Notes: a model not told the origin generated them from the letters alone. A DNA stretch of 64,000 bases from an uncultured Bacteroidales bacterium (GCA_900321005.1 ONUF01000012.1:1-64000), one strand, 5' to 3'. Positions 1-9,513 are shown, counted from the first letter of the stretch. Translations and numbers: made by a program.

Positions 1-358
1 GAAGAACGGTATCGTGCTCGTGGATTATATCAATCTGATGCGTGAGCGCGGTTACGAACTCAATCAGGCAATCACGATGTCCGGCCGTAGCCGTATCCGC
101 CCGATTCTTATGACTGCCTTTACAACCATCCTCGGTATGGTACCTATGGCCGTGTCGAGCGGTGAGGGAGCAGAGATGTGGCAGCCGTTAGGTATCGTCG
201 TAATCGGTGGTCTGACGGTTTCTACCTTCCTGACGCTTTATCTGGTGCCTGTGCTTTACGGTTCAATGACCAAGCATGGCGACCGCGACAAGCAGGAAGC
301 GCTACGCAAGAAATTCATCTTTATGGATATTAAGGTAAAGAAGGAGGAAAAGGCATGA
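1..358 (+). CDS. RND efflux pump permease, C-terminal end (partial)
   Basis: This is the last ~118 codons of an inner-membrane RND permease of the AcrB/HAE type, which exports hydrophobic or amphiphilic compounds using the proton gradient together with an adaptor and an outer-membrane channel. The start lies left of the window. The reading frame is open from base 2, which begins KNGIVLVDYINLMRERG. The motif SGRSRIRPILMTAF and the final membrane helices (ILGMVPMA, GIVVIGGLTVSTFLTLYLVP, then VLYGSM) are typical of the AcrB C-terminal half. A charged cytoplasmic tail rich in lysine ends the protein. Its stop overlaps the next start in an ATGA, so the downstream PII-like gene is translationally coupled. 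Substrate specificity cannot be judged from this fragment. Confidence 0.9.
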   Translation, partial: KNGIVLVDYINLMRERGYELNQAITMSGRSRIRPILMTAFTTILGMVPMAVSSGEGAEMWQPLGIVVIGGLTVSTFLTLYLVPVLYGSMTKHGDRDKQEALRKKFIFMDIKVKKEEKA

Positions 359-648
359 AAAGCGTAATGATTGTTTTCAACCAGGCCAATACGGGCCGTG
401 TGGAATATATGTTGGATGTACTGGGCATCAAGGGCTTCACGCTCTTTGAGCAAGTACAGGGTCGTGGTACCCACGGCGGTGAACCTCGCCGTGGTACGCA
501 CGCATGGCCCGAGATGAACTCGTGCGTCATCACCGTTGTTGAGGATGAGCAAACGGCTCCGCTGCTTGAAGCAGTGAAGAAACTCGACTTACGCAATGAG
601 GAAGTGGGAGTGCGCGCGTTCGTGTGGGATATCGTTGCTACGGTTTAG
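355..648 (+). CDS. Small PII-like protein coupled to the RND pump
   Basis: A 97-residue soluble protein starts inside the stop codon of the RND permease (ATGA). Small proteins with a ferredoxin-like, PII-like fold are known next to RND pumps in this phylum, and the length and alternating strand-helix pattern fit. The N-terminal MKSVMIVFNQA strand, a central glycine/arginine-rich stretch (QGRGTHGGEPRRGTHAW) that could be a ligand-binding loop, and a C-terminal VGVRAFVWDIVATV strand can be seen. No membrane segment or signal peptide is present, so it should be cytoplasmic. Coupling suggests it senses a signal and modulates the pump, but this is inference. Its 3' end overlaps the convergent kinase gene by four bases. 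Confidence 0.6.
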   Translation: MKSVMIVFNQANTGRVEYMLDVLGIKGFTLFEQVQGRGTHGGEPRRGTHAWPEMNSCVITVVEDEQTAPLLEAVKKLDLRNEEVGVRAFVWDIVATV

Positions 649-1127
649 GCGTGGCGAATGATATAGTACGGGATATCGAGCGCCTTTATCTCCGCTTCGT
701 AGCGGTCGAAGAGTTCTTTACGAATCGCATCGGACCCATTGGAGCGGGCAGGATCGGGTACCCACGCGATATCCGGATACGTCAATAAGTAAACATCCAT
801 CGGAAAACGGTGGATGTTTTCGTTGAGCCATTCCGGTACGCGACCGAAGGCATAGTCGAACCATACCTTCGTCACGATTAACTCGGTGTCAAAGAAATAG
901 GGATTAGGGGTTAGGGATGAGGGATTAGAGGTTAGGGTTTCCATCTCCTCAATCTGGTGTTTGGCGATGGCGCAGAGTTCATCGAAGGAGACTTCTGTAG
1001 TTCCCTTTTGCTCTACGTAATCGCGGGCGTATTCGGGAATAAGCAGACCATGATAGCGCTTCGCCAGATAACGCGCCAGCGTACTCTTACCGCTGGATTC
1101 GGGCCCTATGATACCCACTTTGTACAT
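645..1127 (-). CDS. NadR-type P-loop ATPase / ribosylnicotinamide kinase-like protein
   Basis: A 160-residue cytoplasmic P-loop protein of the AAA_28 / NadR kinase-domain family. The Walker A motif GPESSGKST is at residues 8-16, followed by the LIPEYARDYVE segment typical of the kinase domain of NadR, and FFDTELIVTKVWFDYAFG carries the family's acidic residue. There is no N-terminal adenylyltransferase domain, so it would phosphorylate nicotinamide riboside or a related nucleoside as a stand-alone kinase. The middle of the protein contains an unusual Ser/Pro/Asn/Thr/Leu-rich segment (LTSNPSSLTPNPY) encoded by a period-7 tandem repeat. This looks like an in-frame insertion between two conserved blocks. 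Substrate is inferred from family only. Confidence 0.75.
   Translation of the reverse strand: MYKVGIIGPESSGKSTLARYLAKRYHGLLIPEYARDYVEQKGTTEVSFDELCAIAKHQIEEMETLTSNPSSLTPNPYFFDTELIVTKVWFDYAFGRVPEWLNENIHRFPMDVYLLTYPDIAWVPDPARSNGSDAIRKELFDRYEAEIKALDIPYYIIRHA
898..939. repeat. Period-7 tandem array (TAGGGAT type) inside the NadR-like gene
   Basis: Six consecutive 7-base units are read on the plus strand: TAGGGAT, TAGGGGT, TAGGGAT, GAGGGAT, TAGAGGT, TAGGGTT. The total of 42 bases equals 14 codons, so the reading frame of the host gene is kept. The array sits in a segment expected to be a loop between conserved blocks. Confidence 0.9.
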
Positions 1128-1130
1128 TGG

Positions 1131-4100
1131 TTAACGCGTGAGCATCAGTTTGATATTCAGACCCACATTATCCGTCTTAACCGGATAGGAGGACGAGATG
1201 AGCGGCGTGGTGCCTTGGTGGTCGTAGAAGAGTTGCAAGTTGATCTTCTGACTCAGCACATAGTCGGCAGAGATCTTGATGGCGAAGACTTTGTTACCGG
1301 ACGAAGCCTGCGTGATGCCTTCGTCGATCTTACGGAGCAGCATCTTCACGTCTTTGTAAGACAGATCTACTTGTAACTTGAGGTCATTGCTTACTTTCTT
1401 TTGTACGCCATCCTTGTTCTTGGTGATGAAGTTGAGATTCTTAATCGTATATCCACCACCGATGACAAACTCATTGGTATGACCTTCGGTCAATTGCACG
1501 CTCGTGATATTCAGCGCAAGGTTACGCTGCTTACGATACTCGGCTTTCACGGAGAGGGAGTTCTTCATCGTGAGATTCAGTCCGATGAGCGGCGAGAAAG
1601 CCTCGGTGAGCGTGACATTGCTGATGTCGTATGCGGACGAAGGCATCGGCGAATCGGTAGATACATTACGAACGAAACCAATGCCGGTATTTCCTTCTTC
1701 GCAGCCTACCCAGGTAGAGTAGGAACCATAAGAGCCGATCGCATATTTACAGGTGTATGCATGCGTGAGCGTAATGGACTTGAAGTGATCTTTCATCCAC
1801 GGCAGTTTACCTAAACCATCGTATGTCAAGGACCAGTTAGGTATGATCTTGAGGATACTCAGGAACGGATTGAGACTGATGGTGTTCGGATTGCGGCCGG
1901 TATATGCGGCGAGGAAGGCAGGTACTAAAACGTCTGCCGAAGTGGAGCTGACACGACCGTGTTTGTTCGGGTCGTACTTCGTGCCGGCCGGAATATCCTT
2001 CATGAATCCCTTGCTCGGGAGCGTGATACCGGTATACTGGTCTTGTACGCGGGCAAGCAGAACGGCACGGTTGGCCAGGAATTGATCAAACGTCGCATTG
2101 GCGAAGTTCTCCTCTTGCGAACCCACGCGGGTAAACATCGTTCCGATAGCGCACTGCGTGATGTTAAACGAACCCGTCACCATCTCTTGCGGATCATCGT
2201 AGGTGTAGATGATTGAACTCGATTGCGCGTAGTATCGCTTACCGTTCAGTTGTATCTTGAGTCCCGGCAGGGGTTCGAGTGTCAGTTTGATATCAAAGTC
2301 GGAAGTGTGCGCCCGGACGGCGGGTTGTACAATCGAGGTGTCTCCTGATAACCAGCCGTTTGCTTTGGCGCGTTCCATCATATCCGCCGGTATGAAACCG
2401 AAGGCGAAGTCATAGCCCGGTGCCCAAACACCATTGACTTTACATTGTCCCATGAAGCCCGCTTCGGGTTCGAAGCCCGGGATGGTCATGGAGTTCGTCT
2501 CGCGATAAGTGACTTGCAGACGGCGTACCATCGTACCGAGGTAAGCGAACATGTCGCCGGCTACCTGGGCCGGGGTGCGTTCGTTCGGGTCGCGCGTGCT
2601 GACGGTGATGGTTGCACTGGCGCAATCGGCCTTCGGCGTAATGGTCACTTTGGTATTTCCATCCGGACGGAAGGAAACAGGAATCGTTTTGCCGGTAGAA
2701 TCAGCTACGCTGACGGTGAGTAACTCCGTATTCAGACGATGGGTTACTTCGAGCGGTTCACCTTTCTTGAGCGCTACGGTCTGGGTGTAGTTCTTCGGTT
2801 TGAAACTGCGCTTCGTGTTCCTGCCGGAGTAGCGCTGCGTCATTTGCTTCCAGTATTTGGACAGGCCATACCATGTCTCGAAATTGATACCTCCGTCCAC
2901 TTGCCACGACTGCATTGAACTGACCGTGTTACCGCGGTTGATACCATTGGAGGAAGAGGCGGTACGGTTCCAGTTATAGTTGGCGTTATAGGACGCGTTA
3001 GCGGTAAACGGATCGAGATACGGGATGCGGTTGAACGGCACATTCCAACTGGCGGTGAAAATCTGCTGGTATGCGTACGGAGAACCGAAACGAGCCAACG
3101 AACGCTGAATCGTATCGCGCCATGCCTCGTAATGATCATGGTTGAATTCCGGACTGAAATAACGGTCGGTCAATATCTCCGGCGTATATTTACCTTCATC
3201 AATGATGGCGTTCATCGCCGACTGGAAGGTGAACTTAAGGTTCTTCGTCAGGTCGTATTTGATATCCACGTTACGATCCCATGTGAAGTCCTTGCTATAG
3301 GTCAAGTCCATTGCTTCGGCAGAGGAACCGGCGAGGTCACGCATCTTCATATGACTGAAGGTACGATGCATGTTCATGCGGAATGCCCATGACTGCGGCA
3401 GATAGTAGAAGTTCATCTCTTTGAGAACCTTCACTTTCTGTACTTTCTCTACCTTGCTGAAGGGTTCCCAGGGCTTGGGATTGAAGTTATACGCATATTG
3501 GAACGAACCCTTATGGTCGGTGTTGTAGTTCGTCTCCATCTCCGGCGAGTGCTCTGATTGCTTGTTATACGAAGCCGAGAGCGAGAAGTTCGCCGGGTCG
3601 TAGAACATATCGCGCTTCTTGGAGTGGATATCCACTTTGAAGTTCGACAAGGAGAAGGATGTGGACTCGTGTACGGTATTGGTCAATGCTTTGACGGAGT
3701 CACGCTCCGCTTTCGTCTCATACGTACTAAGGGTCTCGGACAGCTTCACGTCGGTATCCAACGGATCGTAATCCGGCGTAGTGGTCTCTTTGCTGTAGGA
3801 GACATAGAGCGGAATCTGCAGTTTGGCTTTCTCCGGGAAGAGTCGTCCGGCTTCCAAAGCGGCACTGACGGATATCTGGTAGAAGTTCTCCATGTTCCGG
3901 TCGAGCACATTGGCTTCGATGGATCCGTATCCGGCGGTCTCGAGTCGTCCGGCTACATTCAGTTGTGCGATATCGCTAATAGCCAATGCTGCATTTGCCA
4001 TGGCCGCTACACCGCCTTGCTCGTTGAATTGGCTGAGGCGTAACTCATCAACCCATACCTCTCCGGAGGCATCATGCTGGCCGTTGTTACGAACACCGAT

Positions 4101-7100
4101 CATGATGGACGCCACATCTTCGAGCGTCGGGTTACCCAATACAGTAATCTTGTTCTGCGGATGTCCGGAAGCTTCGTCGTACACGATATACGGGATGGTG
4201 TTGCTGACACCTGCGCTGCCAGAACGCTTGGCTCTGTTACGCGCGAGTTTGGCGTCCGTCAGCACTTTGAGCGCGAAGTTAAACATATTCGCGTCGGGCC
4301 ATACGAGTCGACGATCGGCTTCGGAGTTATTGTTGTATAATCCCGGCGCAGTAAGATGCAGCGGAATCTCGTATTCGTAGTAGTTATTCTTGAGATCCGT
4401 ACCCAAACGAATGAAACAGGTGAGGTCGCCGTCTTTCAGGTTCGGGTCCAGCGCCGTAACCTGCTCCGCGTGGACGAACATCTGGAGATTCTTGTATTGC
4501 CGCATGTCGTATGCGGTGTTCTTGTACATCGCGCGGGCATCGTGCGGACTGAGGTTCGTGACGCGCAAAACCATTGATTGCTCATTCTGCGCGATGAGTT
4601 GGGCTTGTCCCGGGTCGGTCTGACGACTCACACCCGGCGGGAGAACATAGTTAATCGGCGTACGCGTGCTGTTCTCTTCTATGTTCACTGTCTGTACGTC
4701 GATGGAAGCACCTGTGTTGACAGGTACACCTACCGGCGCCAAGTCACGCGTGTACTGACGCCATTCGCCGCGAACGAGATCCATCGTGGCAAAACGCAGA
4801 TAGGTGTCGTGCGAAAAACCTGTGAGGAAAATACGCATGAAGCGGATGGATTTCCAGTTGCGGATACCGTTGATCTTCTCCACCGTAGCGCTGTCTCCGC
4901 GAAGAGGAATCTTAAACTGATACCAGGTCACATTAACCGTTTCGCCGTTTCGCAAGGTGACGGCACGAATCTTTTTCTCTGTGATATGCTGTTTGCCGAC
5001 CTCTAACATGTCGGGGCGGAGGAGCACTTTGTATTGGTAGTATTTCTCGTATTCGTTAAGCGTGTTATCGAGGTTGACATCTTCGATATCCGGTTGCATG
5101 GTAGATGCCGTACCGTAACTCTCCGTCTGTTGCTCGGTAGCGGGGGAGTTACCCTGCGTACCATTGAAGTGCTTGTAACGATCAAGGATGCTCACTTCCT
5201 GCTCATCGAAGTCCGTACCACGATAGAAATGGTAGTTATCGCCGGCAGGGTCATTGAGCGGAGAGAAGACATCGTTCTTCCATTTCTCGAGAACGAAGGG
5301 ATTGACTTTGTTTTGCAGCGCTTCCACGAAAGTCTTGTACGCAGGCCAGTTATGCTCTTGCGCATCATTCAGACCATTGAGACCGACGTCTTGCATGATT
5401 CGCGAGCCGGGCTCGTTACTGAAAGCAACGACGGTACTCGTCGTACGCGGGACATAGCCCCATACCGTGGAGTCCACACGACCTTGGTCCGCCGGCGAAA
5501 CGGGCAAACCGTGCTCGAAGGCTTTCTTGCCGTCATGGAGCACATCCTCGCTGATGTCACCGAGGTTGATGTACATCTCGCCGTTGTAGTCGAGTTCGTG
5601 GCCCGGGTTGGTAAGCGCCGGATCCATCAGCCAGAACTGGATATACTCGATATTCGCTTTCTCAAAATCCGTATTGTCCATGCGGCGCATCATACCGCCC
5701 CAGCGTTGCCGCGGGTTGAGCATCTTACCGTCCGCGCCAATCTCGTCCGGCGCGATGTTATACTGTCCGCGTTCCTCGGGGTAGAAAGCGAGGTTGAGCA
5801 CCGGCAATTTCGTATCTACGTTGCTGGCTTCCTGGCGATTCGGATAGATCTCGTCTTGATATACAATACGCGTACGGTGATCACTGAGGGCAGCCAAGTC
5901 GTTGCGGATATGCGCGGGTGTGTTAGACTGCGGGTAACCGAAGATAGGATCGACGGTGTACCAAGCCATGTGGGCGCGGTTTTTATTGTACGAGACGTCG
6001 TATGCACGGGACTCGGCAAACTTAGCCGGCGTGGAGGCCAAGAACCAGTAAGTCGGGTAATGGACATCTATATTCGTCGTGGTATTCTCGAAGTCATCGA
6101 TATAAGCTGTTCCGACCGATCCGACATCGTTGGTATGACCCGGGATGAGGTGGGCAAACTCCGCGTTGATGGAGAAGGTGGACGGTGCAGTAGCTGTAAT
6201 CCATGGAATCTTGTCAATGGCATTGGTGAGCCATTGCATCTCTGTCTTCCAACTTCCGTTCACACCCCAAATGGTGTTGGCCAACGGTTCAGAACCCGTA
6301 TTCACTTTTGTAGTGAGCGGTCGCTCGCGCAAGTGCATGATTGTACCGCCGATGACGAGGTCTTTGGAGAACTCGTATTCGAGGTGTGCGCCAAAGAGCG
6401 ACTTGCGCTGCATGGAGAAAGTGCTTTGGTTCTCCAGTTTGACATCGACATTCGTTCCGGACTCCAGAATGGAAGTGTTCAGAATGGTAACCGTTCCCAT
6501 GGTGTAGTCCACGGTGTAATCCACATTCTCCACGAGGGTTGCACCTCCGGCGGTGACGGTGACACTACCGCGCGGCACATTCATCGCGCCGAGACGTATC
6601 TCGCTGCTATTAGTGCCTTTGTATTTACCGGTAAGGCGGAACTTGTTCTTCTCCGTCATCTCCTGCGCAACCACGAGCGTCGAGTCATAGAGTTCGGGGA
6701 AGCAGTACTTGCTTACCAAACGCGGATCGTTTTTCAGTACATTTGCCAAGTGGGAACCAAACGGTTCCAGCACAGGGAAGATGATCTTGCCGGACGAGGA
6801 ATAGACGGTAAGTCCTTCCAGAAAGTCGAATCGTCCATCGGGGCTGGCGTTATGCTTCTGATCCAAGCGGTCGAGATTCATGACGCGCAGCAGTTGCTTG
6901 CCGTTGACGGGACCTTCGTCCAAGTATTGCATGTCCGTACCGACAGAGTCGTTACGGTAGGTGACGTAGAGTTCGAATTTCTCTTGTGAGAGACTTGTGG
7001 CGCCTAAGGAGTAGATGTTCTTCATCATAAGGTCCCATGTGCCGCGGTGTTTCACGGTTGGCGCATTGGCGCTGGACTTCAACATTTTCAATGCTAAAGC

Positions 7101-8723
7101 ATTGGGCGCACGGAGTTCCTCTCCGCCGTCCGTAGAGAACTCACCCACTTGGTACACCTGACCGTTATACGTATATTCGAATGCAACGGCGAGTACTTCG
7201 TCTTGGTTCAACGCGCTCTTGAGGGAGATAAAACCGAGGGAAGCATTCAAAGTATATTCGCTGCTGGTCAACAAACGGGCCGACTCAATCTTCTCAAAGT
7301 CTTCACCGCCATGCATGCCGTTGAGTCCTTCCAAAGCGGTCGTGGTTTGCGACAGATCGCGGAAAGGCGTTGTCTTGACGGTTTCGTAGAGGGTGTTGGC
7401 GGTGTTGTCAGGAACGGCAGTAGCTGATTTATCCCATGCGCGGTCGTGGGTGTGGCGGCTGTTCTCGCCGAGGTCCACGAAGGCTACGATGTTACGCGCC
7501 TGCTCGTATGCGCCGCGTTTGTTGGTGATCCATACCTCGATTTTCGTGATCTGTGCGCCGCTTGCTACGTAAGGCACCGTTTCCATCGCCTTCTCGAAAT
7601 TGTCGCGGAAGAAATGCGAGAGGAAGAAATGTCGGTTCTCATCGTAATTGTCTCCGGCGATATCGAAACGGGTCATCTGCGCCCCGCCTTGGCTGCTGAC
7701 GGTTTGCGCCTCACTGTTCTGCTGCGAGATGAGGGCTTGGATCTTCAGTTTGCCGAATTTGAGGTTTGTCTTGATACCGAAGAGCGCTTTGCTGCCGCGA
7801 ATAAGCGACGAAGGCAGGTCCATGGTCACGTTACCGGCTTCAATGGACTGAATGATATCATCCTCTTCGCCTTTGTAGTTGAGTTTGAGGTTCTGTTGGT
7901 CGAAGGAGAACGAGGCTTCGGTATTGTACGAGAGGTTGAAGTTGAGTTTTTGACCCACTTTACCTTGTACGCTCGCTTGAATCTTCTCGTCGAAGTCGAA
8001 GATGTTGTTGTTGCGCGCGCGCATGGTTAGAGACGGGTTGGCGATATACTGGTGCTTGAATCCGAACAGCAGTTCCGCCGATCCTTGCATCTTCAGTTGT
8101 ACACCGCCAGGGCCGAACACTTTATCGGCAGGTCCGATATTAAATTTCATATCGGTGATGTCGAACTTGCGTTCATTATTATGCTCGACCTCTCCGATTT
8201 TCTGCTGCCAGTACTTATGCATGATCTGCCGCTCGGCATACTGGTTGTATTCCTCTTGTGTGAGCAGATAAGGTGTAGAGATATCCGTGTCTCCTATGCG
8301 CGTGCGTATGACATAAGTGCCCGTCTCGGGTTGGTACTCCACGGATGTGGTGATGTTCTCCGGATCGCGCAAGTCCACGGAAGAAACGGGTTGAGTCAGC
8401 TCGCCGTAGTTCTGCGCACCGAGTTGCTTCACATTCGTCGGCGCCCAGATAGCACTATCTGTAAGCGTGATAATATCCGCTACATCTTCCGGCACAGCTT
8501 CACCGGCAGCGATAGCTGCATCGCGCTTAGCCTTGGCTTCTTCGCGCGCTTTTTTCTCCGCCTCTTGCCGTGCTTTCTCTTCCTCCTTTGCCTTCTTCTC
8601 CGCTTCCTTCGCCGCTTTCTCTTCTGCGACGAGTTCTTTGAGCGTCTTAGGCTTGGACGAGGATTGAGCTACCGCCGTTACCGGCAGGAGCACAAGAAGT
8701 AATATGTATAGGATTTTTTTCAA
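1131..8723 (-). CDS. sprA: SprA/Sov, type IX secretion outer-membrane translocon
   Basis: A 2530-residue SprA/Sov homologue, the giant outer-membrane barrel through which type IX secretion cargo leaves the cell. A signal peptide (residues 1-19, ending TAVAQ) is followed by an unusually long Lys/Glu/Ala-rich, probably coiled-coil segment (about 23-75). The rest is the aromatic- and Asn-rich beta-strand pattern of the family. Landmarks include FGFKHQYIANPSLTMRA in the N-terminal part and the late segment NWSLTYDGLGKLPW. Length matches the family. The start codon is TTG. It lies directly after the ruvA TAA stop and in the same frame, and no ATG would keep the signal peptide. It is probably co-transcribed with and coupled to ruvA. 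The BspA-like protein at 40-42 kb is a plausible cargo. Confidence 0.95.
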   Translation of the reverse strand: MKKILYILLLVLLPVTAVAQSSSKPKTLKELVAEEKAAKEAEKKAKEEEKARQEAEKKAREEAKAKRDAAIAAGEAVPEDVADIITLTDSAIWAPTNVKQLGAQNYGELTQPVSSVDLRDPENITTSVEYQPETGTYVIRTRIGDTDISTPYLLTQEEYNQYAERQIMHKYWQQKIGEVEHNNERKFDITDMKFNIGPADKVFGPGGVQLKMQGSAELLFGFKHQYIANPSLTMRARNNNIFDFDEKIQASVQGKVGQKLNFNLSYNTEASFSFDQQNLKLNYKGEEDDIIQSIEAGNVTMDLPSSLIRGSKALFGIKTNLKFGKLKIQALISQQNSEAQTVSSQGGAQMTRFDIAGDNYDENRHFFLSHFFRDNFEKAMETVPYVASGAQITKIEVWITNKRGAYEQARNIVAFVDLGENSRHTHDRAWDKSATAVPDNTANTLYETVKTTPFRDLSQTTTALEGLNGMHGGEDFEKIESARLLTSSEYTLNASLGFISLKSALNQDEVLAVAFEYTYNGQVYQVGEFSTDGGEELRAPNALALKMLKSSANAPTVKHRGTWDLMMKNIYSLGATSLSQEKFELYVTYRNDSVGTDMQYLDEGPVNGKQLLRVMNLDRLDQKHNASPDGRFDFLEGLTVYSSSGKIIFPVLEPFGSHLANVLKNDPRLVSKYCFPELYDSTLVVAQEMTEKNKFRLTGKYKGTNSSEIRLGAMNVPRGSVTVTAGGATLVENVDYTVDYTMGTVTILNTSILESGTNVDVKLENQSTFSMQRKSLFGAHLEYEFSKDLVIGGTIMHLRERPLTTKVNTGSEPLANTIWGVNGSWKTEMQWLTNAIDKIPWITATAPSTFSINAEFAHLIPGHTNDVGSVGTAYIDDFENTTTNIDVHYPTYWFLASTPAKFAESRAYDVSYNKNRAHMAWYTVDPIFGYPQSNTPAHIRNDLAALSDHRTRIVYQDEIYPNRQEASNVDTKLPVLNLAFYPEERGQYNIAPDEIGADGKMLNPRQRWGGMMRRMDNTDFEKANIEYIQFWLMDPALTNPGHELDYNGEMYINLGDISEDVLHDGKKAFEHGLPVSPADQGRVDSTVWGYVPRTTSTVVAFSNEPGSRIMQDVGLNGLNDAQEHNWPAYKTFVEALQNKVNPFVLEKWKNDVFSPLNDPAGDNYHFYRGTDFDEQEVSILDRYKHFNGTQGNSPATEQQTESYGTASTMQPDIEDVNLDNTLNEYEKYYQYKVLLRPDMLEVGKQHITEKKIRAVTLRNGETVNVTWYQFKIPLRGDSATVEKINGIRNWKSIRFMRIFLTGFSHDTYLRFATMDLVRGEWRQYTRDLAPVGVPVNTGASIDVQTVNIEENSTRTPINYVLPPGVSRQTDPGQAQLIAQNEQSMVLRVTNLSPHDARAMYKNTAYDMRQYKNLQMFVHAEQVTALDPNLKDGDLTCFIRLGTDLKNNYYEYEIPLHLTAPGLYNNNSEADRRLVWPDANMFNFALKVLTDAKLARNRAKRSGSAGVSNTIPYIVYDEASGHPQNKITVLGNPTLEDVASIMIGVRNNGQHDASGEVWVDELRLSQFNEQGGVAAMANAALAISDIAQLNVAGRLETAGYGSIEANVLDRNMENFYQISVSAALEAGRLFPEKAKLQIPLYVSYSKETTTPDYDPLDTDVKLSETLSTYETKAERDSVKALTNTVHESTSFSLSNFKVDIHSKKRDMFYDPANFSLSASYNKQSEHSPEMETNYNTDHKGSFQYAYNFNPKPWEPFSKVEKVQKVKVLKEMNFYYLPQSWAFRMNMHRTFSHMKMRDLAGSSAEAMDLTYSKDFTWDRNVDIKYDLTKNLKFTFQSAMNAIIDEGKYTPEILTDRYFSPEFNHDHYEAWRDTIQRSLARFGSPYAYQQIFTASWNVPFNRIPYLDPFTANASYNANYNWNRTASSSNGINRGNTVSSMQSWQVDGGINFETWYGLSKYWKQMTQRYSGRNTKRSFKPKNYTQTVALKKGEPLEVTHRLNTELLTVSVADSTGKTIPVSFRPDGNTKVTITPKADCASATITVSTRDPNERTPAQVAGDMFAYLGTMVRRLQVTYRETNSMTIPGFEPEAGFMGQCKVNGVWAPGYDFAFGFIPADMMERAKANGWLSGDTSIVQPAVRAHTSDFDIKLTLEPLPGLKIQLNGKRYYAQSSSIIYTYDDPQEMVTGSFNITQCAIGTMFTRVGSQEENFANATFDQFLANRAVLLARVQDQYTGITLPSKGFMKDIPAGTKYDPNKHGRVSSTSADVLVPAFLAAYTGRNPNTISLNPFLSILKIIPNWSLTYDGLGKLPWMKDHFKSITLTHAYTCKYAIGSYGSYSTWVGCEEGNTGIGFVRNVSTDSPMPSSAYDISNVTLTEAFSPLIGLNLTMKNSLSVKAEYRKQRNLALNITSVQLTEGHTNEFVIGGGYTIKNLNFITKNKDGVQKKVSNDLKLQVDLSYKDVKMLLRKIDEGITQASSGNKVFAIKISADYVLSQKINLQLFYDHQGTTPLISSSYPVKTDNVGLNIKLMLTR

Positions 8724-9329
8724 TTAGAGCATTGTGAGGGCTTTACGAATCACACCTTCTACACTGAGAGTCGGTTCGGCTTTGAGGATCTTGTCCACCG
8801 CTTTGCCGCTTGCTGTAGCAGCAAATCCGAGCATGGTGAGGGCGCTGATGGCTTCGGTCTTGATTCCGTTATCGGCTTCCACTTCCAACATCGGAATTTC
8901 TGTCGGATCGCCACCCAAATCCAGTTTGATCACTTTGTCCTTGAGGTCCACGATGATACGTTGTGCCGTTTTCGGGCCGAGACCTTTCACTTTTGCCATT
9001 GCTTTGGCATTTCCGGTCGCGATGAGCATACGCAGTTCTTCGGCTTGGAAGGCCGACATGATCATGCGCGCTGTTGCAGCGCCGACACCGCTGACCGTCA
9101 TCAGCATCTCGAATAGCTGGCGTTCCTTACGCTCGAAAAAACCATACACCTCGTGTGTGTCCTCGCGGATAATCTCCGTGACAAACAGCTTCACTTCTTT
9201 ATCTTCGCTACCTACCAAAGCCGAATAGGTCGGCAGCGTAATAGCCAGGGAATAACCCACGCCGGCCGCCTCAACGACCGCTTCCGCAGGGTTCAATTCC
9301 GTCAATATTCCTTTGATATATTCAATCAT
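8724..9329 (-). CDS. ruvA: Holliday junction branch migration protein RuvA
   Basis: A 201-residue RuvA, which as a tetramer holds four-way DNA junctions and recruits the RuvB motor. I start it at the ATG giving MIEYIKGILTEL, the conserved N-terminus of the OB-fold domain. An in-frame extension upstream reads MLFFCANRY and looks like untranslated leader. Domain order is OB fold (1-64), two helix-hairpin-helix motifs (LMTVSGVGAATARMIMSAF and VKGLGPKTAQRIIVDLKDK), an acidic linker, and the C-terminal RuvB-binding three-helix domain (KTEAISALTMLGFAA). It is followed without any gap by sprA in the same frame, as in many Bacteroidales. Confidence 0.97.
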   Translation of the reverse strand: MIEYIKGILTELNPAEAVVEAAGVGYSLAITLPTYSALVGSEDKEVKLFVTEIIREDTHEVYGFFERKERQLFEMLMTVSGVGAATARMIMSAFQAEELRMLIATGNAKAMAKVKGLGPKTAQRIIVDLKDKVIKLDLGGDPTEIPMLEVEADNGIKTEAISALTMLGFAATASGKAVDKILKAEPTLSVEGVIRKALTML

Positions 9330-9404
9330 AATCCGAATGGCATTTCTTGCTCTGGTTCTTAGCCGCAAGGGCACGATTGTTTCTAAACCAGCACAAAAAG
9401 CGGG

Positions 9405-9435
9405 CAAAAGTACAAAAAATATTTCATATACGCAA
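9405..9435 (-). promoter_or_regulatory. Bacteroidetes-type promoter for ruvA-sprA
   Basis: On the minus strand TACTTTTG (plus-strand CAAAAGTA at 9405-9412) matches the -7 consensus TAnnTTTG. It lies about 75 bases upstream of the ruvA ATG, which supports the short ruvA start. I do not see a clear -33 TTG at the usual spacing. Confidence 0.5.
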
Positions 9436-9485
9436 GTGCGCGCGCACTTTTCTTCAAAAAAGTACCTGTTTGCGCAAAAAAAAAG

Positions 9486-9513
9486 CAATTTTCAATTTTC
9501 AATTTTCAAATCT
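9486..9513. repeat. Period-7 array (CAATTTT type) upstream of thiL
   Basis: Three exact CAATTTT units (9486-9506) are followed by a diverged CAAATCT unit. The array lies in the divergent intergenic region between the ruvA and thiL promoters. Confidence 0.75.

Noticed and set aside
898..939. Telomere-like TAGGG repeat
   Set aside because: It is a short degenerate array inside a coding sequence and is only one of several period-7 families in the window.
5034..6989. 651-codon open frame on the plus strand opposite sprA
   Set aside because: It is antisense to a clear SprA coding sequence, has no recognisable domain, and follows from codon bias in the sense gene. Similar long antisense frames opposite the parvulin gene (33000-34742), the AsmA-like gene (35435-37078), murD (50193-51251) and ftsI (54566-55987) were dropped for the same reason.
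9330..9488. Longer RuvA start with a hydrophobic leader
   Set aside because: The extra residues cover the promoter and RuvA is cytoplasmic with a conserved MIEYIKG-type start.
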